A stretch of DNA of 36,603 bases from a virus: IMG/VR virus record IMGVR_UViG_3300037493_005225, positions 1-36,603 of that record. The stretch is one strand, 5' to 3'. The notes under the pieces are model-generated. The model was given only the letters and a program-made list of their open reading frames with translations, had not been told where the DNA came from and did no database searches. The translations under genes and the position numbers were made by a program. This document shows positions 22,944-29,717 of the stretch, piece by piece; the first letter of the stretch is position 1, and each line of letters starts with the position of its first letter.

Positions 22944-24206
22944 ATGACCACAATAATTACCATCGAAAACTACTCCCGCCAGCACTTCGCAAAGTTCTTC
23001 AAGAAGCTGGCTCGCAAATGCACACGTTTGAGCATTGAGCATGCTCCGACCTACACGATCCTTGAGAACACTGTCCGTGAAGCTGACAAGATGCACATGG
23101 TTAAGGTTGAAGGCGACATTCACAGCCACAAGTATCAAGTCACTGTTGTTGATGTTGAGGTGACAGTGCCTGAGCCAGTGCGTGTGGCTGGTCAGTGGGA
23201 GTGCTTTGCTGTGCTTGAGCGCAATGACAATGGCACGCTGGAAGCCATGACCACTGGTCATAAGAACCAGCAGGATGCCAAGGCATTCATCGCCAGCGGC
23301 AATATGTGCTGCGGCCACTGCAACACCAAGCGTGTGCGCAACACAACGCTGCTCTTCCGCAGCGAGGACACAGGTGTGCTGATGCAAGTCGGCAAAGAGT
23401 GCGCCAAAGAATATGGCAGCGACGCTGCTCTGCTCATGGCTCAGTTTGAGTTCATCAGCGTCATCACCAGCATCCATGACGATGGCGAAGGTGACGAGGG
23501 ATTCTGGCATGGTGGTGGCGAACTCCGCATGAACAGGGTGCTGGACATGAATGAGGTGCTGGAAGTGCTGGCTGTTGACCAGATCAAACTCGCTCGCTCA
23601 TTTGTCAAGACCTACACTTGGGACGAGGTTTACCAAGTCAATGTGCGCAACACAAACTGCACCAAGAACGCCATCAAGCGCATGATGAACGATTGGTGCT
23701 CGCTGGACGAAAAGCCATGCTCCGAGGCACGTGCCAAGCTCGACGAGGCTGTCAAGTATTTCACCTCCCTGCCGACCGAGGAGCTTGAGGCCAGCGAATA
23801 CATTGCCGACTTGGCTGCTGCACTCGGCAATGACTACATTTCTGAGCGCAAGTTGGGGCTGGTTGTTTCGATGGTCAAAGCCTACAACACTGCAATGATC
23901 AAGAAAGAGGCAGTGGTGCCTACGACTCCTGCTCCTGCTGGCAAGACGATCGTCAAAGGACGCATCGCCAGCACCAAGGAGGTGACCAGTGACTGGGGCA
24001 CAACTTGGAAGATGCTCGTTGTGCTTGTTGATGGCAACAAAGTGTGGTGCTCGATTCCTGAAGGTGTCACAGGTGACACTGGTGAGGAAGTCACCTTCAA
24101 GGCTACCTTTGAGCGCAGCAGCAAGGATGCGCACTTTTCCTTTGGCTCCCGCCCATCCCTCAAGATCAACAAGAAGGATCTCAAAACTCTTCCATCAATT
24201 ATCTGA
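22944..24206 (+). CDS. Conserved phage/plasmid protein with zinc motif and OB-like end (420 aa)
   Basis: A 420-residue protein of a type found in phages and plasmids, function unknown. Around 120-155 it has CCGHCNTKRVRNTTLLF, then VGKECAKEY, a zinc-binding arrangement of C-x-x-C and a later Cys. The middle is helical. The last 90 residues (GKTIVKGRIASTKEV, W-K-M-L-V-V-L-V-D-G-N-K-V-W-C) look like an OB fold or small beta barrel, so nucleic-acid binding is plausible. The start at 22944 follows CCAGAAAGATAAAAAG. It is transcribed from leader D, with another hairpin leader after its stop. Confidence 0.75.
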   Translation: MTTIITIENYSRQHFAKFFKKLARKCTRLSIEHAPTYTILENTVREADKMHMVKVEGDIHSHKYQVTVVDVEVTVPEPVRVAGQWECFAVLERNDNGTLEAMTTGHKNQQDAKAFIASGNMCCGHCNTKRVRNTTLLFRSEDTGVLMQVGKECAKEYGSDAALLMAQFEFISVITSIHDDGEGDEGFWHGGGELRMNRVLDMNEVLEVLAVDQIKLARSFVKTYTWDEVYQVNVRNTNCTKNAIKRMMNDWCSLDEKPCSEARAKLDEAVKYFTSLPTEELEASEYIADLAAALGNDYISERKLGLVVSMVKAYNTAMIKKEAVVPTTPAPAGKTIVKGRIASTKEVTSDWGTTWKMLVVLVDGNKVWCSIPEGVTGDTGEEVTFKATFERSSKDAHFSFGSRPSLKINKKDLKTLPSII

Positions 24207-24227
24207 TTGACCAGAGAACAAATTTCC

Positions 24228-24254
24228 GCCACGCTCGTTCTATCCGAGCGTGGC
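24228..24254 (+). promoter_or_regulatory. Leader hairpin, copy G (no clear promoter)
   Basis: A perfect 10-bp stem, GCCACGCTCG and CGAGCGTGGC, with a 7-nt loop, followed by CAACAGAAAGACAAAAATAC and the ATG at 24286. Position and downstream tract match the other leaders, but the stem and loop differ and no TTGCC/-10 pair is seen upstream. It may act as a processing or stability element, or as a weak terminator after the 420-residue gene. Confidence 0.5.
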
Positions 24255-24285
24255 TCGGACAAACAACAGAAAGACAAAAATACAA

Positions 24286-24420
24286 ATGAACACAATAATC
24301 GAAACCTTCACGAGTGTGCCAGCCATGGTCACACTACAACACTCCATCGAGGCCATCAAGATCTTTGGTCCACTGGCTCTGGTGGTAATCGCAACTCACA
24401 TCCTGACAAAAACCAAATGA
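24286..24420 (+). CDS. Small membrane protein (44 aa)
   Basis: A 44-residue protein with one likely transmembrane helix: AIKIFGPLALVVIATHIL (residues 23-40), a short polar N-terminal part and a T-K-T-K end. It would sit in the host inner membrane. Function is open; exclusion or lysis-related roles are possible. It follows a leader hairpin and AGAAAGACAAAAA, and overlaps the next gene by ATGA. Confidence 0.6.
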   Translation: MNTIIETFTSVPAMVTLQHSIEAIKIFGPLALVVIATHILTKTK

Positions 24421-24899
24421 ACATCTTCGTCCTTGATTCATCCCCATTCAAGAGTGCCGAGGCACATTGCGATCGCCATGTGGTCAAGATGACTCTTGAA
24501 ACAGCCCAGATATTGTGCTCTGCAGCCCATCTGAATGGGGGCAAAGATCTGGCATACAAACCTACCCATCTTCACCATCCATGCGTGAAATGGGCTGCAG
24601 CGTCGCGGGACAACTATGCTTGGCTCATTGGGCTGGGCAATGGCTTGGCCAATGAATATTATCGTCGCTATGGTAAGATTCATAAGAGTGCGGACGTGAT
24701 CCGTGGTTGTGTTGGCTATTACACAATGCTGCCTGCTGGTGGTCGGACTGAGCACGTGCAGTGCATGCCTGAAGAGTATCAGGTGGCTGGCGATCCTGTT
24801 CAGGCTTACAGGAACTACTACCTTGGCACCAAGATGAGCTTTGCTCGGTGGAAAAATGTTGATGAGACTCCTGCTTGGGCGAAGGAGGAAACAAAATGA
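24417..24899 (+). CDS. Conserved phage protein with C-D-R-H-V motif (160 aa)
   Basis: A 160-residue protein. The N-terminus NIFVLDSSPFKSAEAHCDRHVVKMTLETAQIL, quoted here as NIFVLDSSPF, AHCDRHVVKM and LETAQIL, and the later THLHHPCVKWAAASRDNYAW and EYYRRYGK-IHKS segments are strongly conserved in a widespread phage family. The His, Cys, Asp, Arg and Lys residues could form an active site, but I know of no proven activity. ATGA overlaps on both sides. Confidence 0.7.
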   Translation: MNIFVLDSSPFKSAEAHCDRHVVKMTLETAQILCSAAHLNGGKDLAYKPTHLHHPCVKWAAASRDNYAWLIGLGNGLANEYYRRYGKIHKSADVIRGCVGYYTMLPAGGRTEHVQCMPEEYQVAGDPVQAYRNYYLGTKMSFARWKNVDETPAWAKEETK

Positions 24900-25237
24900 A
24901 AATTGAAATAATTAAAAGCACTGACAATAACCCAGTAGCAGAGTTTTTCTCATCGTCCAGCACACCAGAGACGGATAAAATAGAAAAGTATGATGGTTTC
25001 AAAATGAAAGAATCAGTAACTACTTGTGGAGATGAATCAAGTGCAGTTTACATCAAGATCTTCACTGCTCGCCAACTTGAAAGAAATCGCGACAAGTGGG
25101 CCAAGTTATGCGGACAATACAAACTGGAACGCGACAAGGCGAGGACAATCGCGCAGGAAGCAATAACTGGTTTATACAATCTTGGCGATTATGATTTGGC
25201 AAATCGACTTTTAAGCAATTTGGAGGAAACAAAATGA
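24896..25237 (+). CDS. Phage protein of unknown function (113 aa)
   Basis: A 113-residue protein. The N-terminal half is Ser/Thr-rich; the second half is helical, with LERNRDKWAKLCGQYKLERDKA as a probable coiled coil. No known family. The start at 24896 is set by GGAGGAAAC just upstream and an ATGA overlap with the previous gene; it overlaps the next gene likewise. Confidence 0.6.
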   Translation: MKIEIIKSTDNNPVAEFFSSSSTPETDKIEKYDGFKMKESVTTCGDESSAVYIKIFTARQLERNRDKWAKLCGQYKLERDKARTIAQEAITGLYNLGDYDLANRLLSNLEETK

Positions 25238-25401
25238 GCGACGAACTGAGAAGATTTGAGCGTTGGTATCCGAATGCTGTGCCTTACACAACGCCCAGTC
25301 AGGCTGACAGGATATTTGAGGAGCGCATGGAGCGTGAGATTGAACGCAACAGAGCCCAGGAGGCCAAGGCAAAGGAGGCGCAAGATGGAAAACAAGTGTG
25401 A
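25234..25401 (+). CDS. Small acidic/basic helical protein (55 aa)
   Basis: A 55-residue protein: a short N-terminal stretch FERWYPNAVPYTTPSQAD, then a charged helix IFEERMEREIERNRAQEAKAKEAQ. No family is recognised. The ribosome site TGGAGGAAAC 5-10 bp upstream is excellent, and ATGA overlaps the previous gene. Its last 17 bp overlap the next gene. Confidence 0.6.
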   Translation: MSDELRRFERWYPNAVPYTTPSQADRIFEERMEREIERNRAQEAKAKEAQDGKQV

Positions 25402-25696
25402 GGTGCCACCTCAGCCAACTGCAGTCATAGGTGAACTGGTGGCTAGGAGCCATGCTGCACTCGTCGAAGACCTCGAGGTGGGGGAAGCTCCTGCTCTGTA
25501 TGTCAACAAGGCATTTGCGCGTGCCGTACTGCGCGAGATGAAAATGGATCACGGAGCGAGCGTGTCGGAAGAGCAAATGGATAATCCTAAACATTTTAGC
25601 GTCTGTGGGTTGTTTGTTTTTGTGAATGATGCGATGTTTCCGAGTGATGAAAATCATCAGAATCACTACGCTGCTGTGTTTAGGAGGTGCTTGTAA
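25385..25696 (+). CDS. Phage protein of unknown function (103 aa)
   Basis: A 103-residue protein. It has a helical N-terminal half (VIGELVARSHAALVEDL) and a C-terminal half with FSVCGLFVFVNDAMFPS. No family is recognised. I choose the ATG at 25385, since AAAGGAGGCG lies 5-12 bp upstream. It is the last gene before the repeat-rich non-coding region. Confidence 0.6.
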   Translation: MENKCEVPPQPTAVIGELVARSHAALVEDLEVGEAPALYVNKAFARAVLREMKMDHGASVSEEQMDNPKHFSVCGLFVFVNDAMFPSDENHQNHYAAVFRRCL

Positions 25697-25786
25697 GTTG
25701 TTGAAATTCGAATGTGCTTCGTTGGAAATTCGTTTCTCCGAAATGTGCGTAAGTTGTTATAGGTGTGGTGTTAGTAGAATGAACAC

Positions 25787-25916
25787 TTCGGACTTCGGAG
25801 GCTCTTTATTTTTTATAAATAAATAAATATTATTAATAAAGGGATAGGCAAAAAGGAAACTATGGGAGCGGGAGAATCTCGGCTAGAAAGAAAGGTGGGG
25901 TTCTCCGAAGTCCGAA
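25787..25916. repeat. Inverted repeat TTCGGACTTCGGAG, 102 bp apart
   Basis: A perfect 14-bp inverted repeat: 25787-25800 against 25903-25916. Each arm contains the six-base core twice, a tandem arrangement spaced by one helical half turn or so. The arms flank the AT-rich core. Confidence 0.7.
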
Positions 25917-25928
25917 ATATATTTCGGA
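25911..25928. repeat. Perfect 18-bp palindrome
   Basis: TCCGAAATATATTTCGGA reads the same on both strands. It joins two facing copies of the core repeat and overlaps the right arm of the longer inverted repeat. Symmetry suggests a dimeric DNA-binding protein. Confidence 0.7.
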
Positions 25929-26022
25929 ATCACTTGTGGTTGTTGTGGTTTCGTACGAATGGAGCTGAAATGCTCCGAAATAAATGTGTCAATATGTGTG
26001 GAAGTAAATGAAAGGAAATAAT

Positions 26023-26421
26023 ATGAATTGGTCAGAATATGCGTTGGATATTGCTTTTACTGTGTCAACTAACAGCAAAGACCCATGGTGGAAGGTCGGT
26101 GCATGCCTGTTAAGACATGATAATACCGTGGCTGCTGTTGGCTATAATGGATACCCTGCTGGGATGGTTGAGGATTGGTCAGATAGGGATCGTCGGAGAT
26201 TGTTCGTTGTTCATGCGGAGCAAAATGCTCTGCGCTATGTCAGGCCAGGAGAGTGCTCGTTGTTGGCTGTGACGCTGCTGCCATGCAATGATTGCTTGAA
26301 GATGGTGGCCAGCTATGGCATCAAGAAGATCGTCTACGCTGAGGACTACGATCGTGATTTGAGCAGTCTTGAACTGGCGGAACACTTTGGCATAGAGCTT
26401 GAAAAAATCAACTTGACTTGA
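26023..26421 (+). CDS. dCMP deaminase family protein
   Basis: A 132-residue zinc deaminase. The motif is VVHAEQNAL (zinc His and catalytic Glu, residues about 65-73) and LLPCNDCLKM (two zinc Cys). The N-terminal text S-K-D-P-W-W-K-V-G-A and the G-Y-N-G-Y-P-A-G loop are those of dCMP deaminases. It makes dUMP, the ThyX substrate. I choose the ATG at 26023 because AAAGGAAATA lies 6-12 bp upstream; an in-frame ATG at 26008 would add five residues. It lies between the repeat region and the terminase genes. Confidence 0.88.
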   Translation: MNWSEYALDIAFTVSTNSKDPWWKVGACLLRHDNTVAAVGYNGYPAGMVEDWSDRDRRRLFVVHAEQNALRYVRPGECSLLAVTLLPCNDCLKMVASYGIKKIVYAEDYDRDLSSLELAEHFGIELEKINLT

Positions 26422-26470
26422 TCATTTTGTTGGCGGAGTTTGTCCTTGAAAGCAAAAACCAAGACAAATA

Positions 26471-26917
26471 ATGCCAGCTCTCAAGAACATCGTGCATGAG
26501 CGATTCGCTCGATATGTCGCCAAAGGCATGTCGTTGCGCAATGCTGCTCTCAAGGCGGATCCTGAATACAAAGGCAAAGCTCCGCACATGCTCGCCAATC
26601 AGCTGCGCAAGCGACCAGACGTGGATGCGCGAATCACAGAACTCGTCGATGAGGACTGCAAGAAGCTTGACCTAGGGAAGGACGATGTTCTGCGCATGTT
26701 GGCCCAGATGGTCCAGATGTCGCCAAGCGAGGCTTCATTGGACAGCAACCTATGCGACATCCGTTATGTCGGCAAGGATGCCATGCCTGTGGCAACGACA
26801 CCTGATCGCTTGCGCACGCTTGAGAGACTTGCCAAGATGCAAGGTTGGGACAAGGAAAACATTGCGATCAGTGCCAGCCAAGATGTGCTGGATATGCTGG
26901 AGGAATTTCGCGATTGA
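26471..26917 (+). CDS. Terminase small subunit
   Basis: A 148-residue protein just upstream of the large terminase. The N-terminal part, ERFARYVAKGMSLRNAALKA with helices after it, resembles the helix-turn-helix DNA-binding domain of small terminases (the pattern F-x-x-x-V-x-x-G-x-S-x-x-x-A). The C-terminal part is helical and acidic, ending V-L-D-M-L-E-E-F, likely the contact with the large subunit. It recognises the packaging site. The stop overlaps the TTG start of the next gene. Confidence 0.8.
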   Translation: MPALKNIVHERFARYVAKGMSLRNAALKADPEYKGKAPHMLANQLRKRPDVDARITELVDEDCKKLDLGKDDVLRMLAQMVQMSPSEASLDSNLCDIRYVGKDAMPVATTPDRLRTLERLAKMQGWDKENIAISASQDVLDMLEEFRD

Positions 26918-28887
26918 ACGAAAATGACAAGTATTCTGTCAAGCGTAAGGTCAATCCTCGCCTAGGACCAAGACCATCCGTCAAGAGCAGATGTGTGGTG
27001 CGTGACAAGCTCCATCCTGCCAAGAAAATTGCTCAAGGACATGGCGAAGACTTTCATCGCGAGCAAGCCTACAAGATCAGACAATTGCTCACTGAGAGCA
27101 AAAACATCTTCGAACCCACGAAGCACATCCTGCGTCACTGCACTGCCAAGCAGCCAGGAAAATCCATTAAGATCAGCAAGGTGGATTGTGAGACGACAAT
27201 CTGGCGATATGCTCAGTTCCTCATCAGCAAGCGATACTTCATCTCTGCTGCCATCCTGCTTTGGGGGCCAGAGCTGTTCACTCCTGAGCCACAATGCACA
27301 AAGCTGGTGTGGAAAGCTCTGACTAACCATAACAAAAATCTGATTCAAGGTGGTGGCTCGCTGAGCAAGTCCTACTCTGGTGCTGTTTATTTTGCGCTCG
27401 ATTGGTTGGACGATCCAGCATGGACGTGTCTCAAGGTGATGTCAGTGACTGGCGAGCATGCCAAGCGCAACATCTTTGCCAACATCAAGAACCTGCTCCA
27501 ATCGACAATTGTGCCACTGCCAGGAGTTATCATCAAGAGTGAGAGCATTCAAATTAATGACGATGACAAGCAAGGCATACACTTGGTTACGATTCCCATG
27601 GGCGACGATGGCAAGGGTCGTTTGCGTGGCTTCCATCCTGTGCCGAGGACAGGCGACGAACACAAGAACTTTGGTCGCCTGAGCAGGATTGGCGTGCTGT
27701 TGGATGAAGCTGAGGAAATTCCTGGCGGTGTTTGGGAGGACATCAACAACATCCTATTGACGGAAACTCAGGACAATAGTCGTGTAAAGATCTTTGCTGC
27801 CACTAACCCAAAGGATCGCAATAGCAAGTTTGGCGAGTATGCTGAGCCCAAGGATGGTTGGGCATCGCTGGACATTGACAGCTCGGAGTCATGGGACTCA
27901 TCGCGTGGCTGGCGAGTGACGCGACTCGATGGTGCCAAGTGCGAGAATGTTGCCCAAAGGAAACTGATCTATGAAGGTCTTCAGACAATTGAAGGATTTG
28001 AGAACCTGCTCAAGCTGGGCGAAAACAATCCAGAATACTTCACGATGGGCAGGGGTTGGTTCCCAGAGGCATCAGCTCAAGTCGTCATCATCAATGAGCA
28101 GCTGTTTGCCAAGGCCAAAGGATCATATACATTCAGTGGTCCGACAGTTACGGCAGCAGGTGTTGACATGGCATTTGATGGCAATGATAGCGTCATCTAC
28201 ACGCTCTTGCGTCATGGCTCTGCGATTGGCTGGACAGATACGCGTGGTGAGTTCCACAAGTTCAAGGACGAGCGAAGAGTGATCCAAATCGAGCAGCAGT
28301 TCTTGCTTGAGAAGCGTGACACCATTGAGCAGTCCAAAGCGATCATGAAGCTGAGCAACGAATTGTTCGTCAAGCCACGATGGCTGTCCACTGATCGCAC
28401 AGGCAATGGCACTGGCGTTCATGACGCACTTTGCTCGATGTTTGGGCCAGATGTGTTTGGCATTATGTTCGGTTGGGCAGCAACTGACACACGCATCCTT
28501 GATGATGACTCAAATGTTTGCTCCGAGGTTTACCACGACATCATCACTGAGATGGCATTTTCTGTCCGCAGGTTTATGGAAACTGATCTGATCAAGTTGA
28601 ATCCTGGCATCAACTGGAATCAACTCGAGCGCGAAACAGTGCCACGTCGCTACTCGCAGCAAGGTCGTGGAATCCTGCGCATTGAGAGCAAGAAGGATTT
28701 CAAGAAACGCAACTCTGGCAATTCACCTGATAGGTTTGACTCATTGATCATCGCTGTCCATGGAGTGAGGATGAATGAGGGCATATCAGGCAGGATGGTG
28801 GAGAATCCAAAACAAGAAAAACAATCTCCAAGCCGACAACAACATGGAGTTGTCGATGTGTTGGAGTTCTTAGATATGTCAACATGA
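26914..28887 (+). CDS. Terminase large subunit (TTG start)
   Basis: A 657-residue packaging motor and nuclease. Walker A is atypical, GGGSLSKSY near 146-154, with Ser in place of the usual Gly before Lys. Walker B is GVLLDEAEEI near 260, and a coupling motif AATNP follows. The nuclease domain has AAGVDMAFDGND, STDRTG and D-R-F-D-S-L-I, giving three acidic positions. The frame is open upstream, but TTG at 26914 overlaps the small-subunit stop (TTGA), with GGAGGAA upstream; no ATG occurs near this point in frame. This start is inferred. A four-base overlap joins the next gene. Confidence 0.88.
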   Translation: MNENDKYSVKRKVNPRLGPRPSVKSRCVVRDKLHPAKKIAQGHGEDFHREQAYKIRQLLTESKNIFEPTKHILRHCTAKQPGKSIKISKVDCETTIWRYAQFLISKRYFISAAILLWGPELFTPEPQCTKLVWKALTNHNKNLIQGGGSLSKSYSGAVYFALDWLDDPAWTCLKVMSVTGEHAKRNIFANIKNLLQSTIVPLPGVIIKSESIQINDDDKQGIHLVTIPMGDDGKGRLRGFHPVPRTGDEHKNFGRLSRIGVLLDEAEEIPGGVWEDINNILLTETQDNSRVKIFAATNPKDRNSKFGEYAEPKDGWASLDIDSSESWDSSRGWRVTRLDGAKCENVAQRKLIYEGLQTIEGFENLLKLGENNPEYFTMGRGWFPEASAQVVIINEQLFAKAKGSYTFSGPTVTAAGVDMAFDGNDSVIYTLLRHGSAIGWTDTRGEFHKFKDERRVIQIEQQFLLEKRDTIEQSKAIMKLSNELFVKPRWLSTDRTGNGTGVHDALCSMFGPDVFGIMFGWAATDTRILDDDSNVCSEVYHDIITEMAFSVRRFMETDLIKLNPGINWNQLERETVPRRYSQQGRGILRIESKKDFKKRNSGNSPDRFDSLIIAVHGVRMNEGISGRMVENPKQEKQSPSRQQHGVVDVLEFLDMST

Positions 28888-29489
28888 AACGAGAAATCAT
28901 TGAAGCCATGGTGATGCCAGGAGGATGGCACAAGCCAGAGAAGAGTCGTGCTGGGATGGATATGCCTGTGCCAATCCGTGCCGACACATACAAACAATTG
29001 ATCGAAGCTGTCATCAAATTTCGCGCCGACAATGTCATCCCGATCGGCGATGCAAAGGCTGATGTTGATGAGTATATTTGCTCAAATTTCCCACACATGT
29101 GTCATCCTGAAGGAGCAGTCTCAGTTGAGGTTTATGTGGACAATAAATCCAATGAAATCAAAACACTCACTGACCAGATGTTGCATTGGTTGGATCGCTC
29201 GATTGAGAATCACTCCATTGAGAATCTTGAGATGCGCACAGAGGCCATGCGTCGTGCTGACATTTGTCTTGGTTGTCGCTACAATACCAAGTGGAACTCA
29301 GGCTGTGGCTCTTGCTCGGAGGCAGTTGGTCGAATGAGCAATATCTTGCGCTTGAACAATGATGTTCCTCGCGGGGACAAATTGAAAGCATGCCAGATCC
29401 TCAAGCACGAAAATCGGTCAGCAGTTTGGCTGAAGAAAGAAAAGATCATGAGGAGCAATGATGTTCCGAATCACTGCTGGGCAAGATGA
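28884..29489 (+). CDS. Zinc-ribbon phage protein in the packaging operon (201 aa)
   Basis: A 201-residue protein of unknown function between large terminase and portal. The cysteine pattern RADICLGCRYN followed by C-G-S-C is a zinc ribbon, starting near residue 125. Further Cys lie near the end. The N-terminal half is mixed helix and strand. The R-x-D-I-C-x-x-C-x-x-N text is also present in the next gene. ATGA overlaps at both ends. Confidence 0.65.
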   Translation: MKREIIEAMVMPGGWHKPEKSRAGMDMPVPIRADTYKQLIEAVIKFRADNVIPIGDAKADVDEYICSNFPHMCHPEGAVSVEVYVDNKSNEIKTLTDQMLHWLDRSIENHSIENLEMRTEAMRRADICLGCRYNTKWNSGCGSCSEAVGRMSNILRLNNDVPRGDKLKACQILKHENRSAVWLKKEKIMRSNDVPNHCWAR

Positions 29490-29716
29490 AGATAACAACA
29501 CAAGGCATATCAAACTTTGTTGGTGCAGCTGGGCGACTGGCATCAGCAGCAATCACAGGTGATCAAATGATCGTGGACTCTTCAACAAAGCACAATAGGC
29601 TTGACATTTGCAAAACATGCGAACACAATGCTGGCAATCAATGCGATATTTGTGAATGTTTAATAATAGCCAAAGCAATTCTCGCCACAGAAACTTGTCC
29701 AAAAGGAAAATGGTAA
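29486..29716 (+). CDS. Small zinc-ribbon phage protein (76 aa)
   Basis: A 76-residue protein. RLDICKTCEHN, then CDICECLIIAKAILATETCPKGKW, is a well-known phage pattern with five or six Cys ending in C-P-x-G-K-W. It is usually found near terminase or portal genes; its function is unknown. The N-terminal 35 residues are Gly/Ala-rich. Coupled to the previous gene by ATGA, and the portal ATG is 2 bp after its stop. Confidence 0.7.
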   Translation: MKITTQGISNFVGAAGRLASAAITGDQMIVDSSTKHNRLDICKTCEHNAGNQCDICECLIIAKAILATETCPKGKW

Positions 29717-29717
29717 A

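Larger units (their letters stand above)
25697..26022 (+). promoter_or_regulatory. Non-coding region with TCCGAA repeats and AT-rich core (possible origin or operator array)
   Basis: About 326 bp with no gene I can support. Seven copies of TCCGAA or its complement occur (25737, 25787, 25794, 25904, 25911, 25923, 25974). TTCGGACTTCGGAG (25787-25800) is repeated inverted as CTCCGAAGTCCGAA (25903-25916). Between them is an AT-rich run (about 25805-25841). GTAAGTTGTT occurs twice (25693, 25749), and GGAGC-TGAAAT-GCTCC forms a hairpin at 25961. Repeats around an AT-rich core are typical of replication origins or of multi-site operators. It also separates the early and late plus-strand genes. Confidence 0.5.

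Noticed and set aside
22168-23510. Minus-strand frames of 211 and 219 residues
   Set aside because: They run through two leaders and across the papain-like and 420-residue genes; the plus-strand genes have better motifs, starts and promoters.
25626-25826. 66-residue frame across the start of the repeat region
   Set aside because: It begins inside the previous gene in another frame, lacks a ribosome site and runs through the TCCGAA repeats.
25697-26022. CRISPR array
   Set aside because: The repeats are six bases long, in both directions and irregularly spaced.
26422-26470. Promoter before the small terminase gene (TTGGCG, 17 bp, CAAAAA)
   Set aside because: The -10 is too poor and no hairpin follows; it does not meet the pattern of the other leaders.
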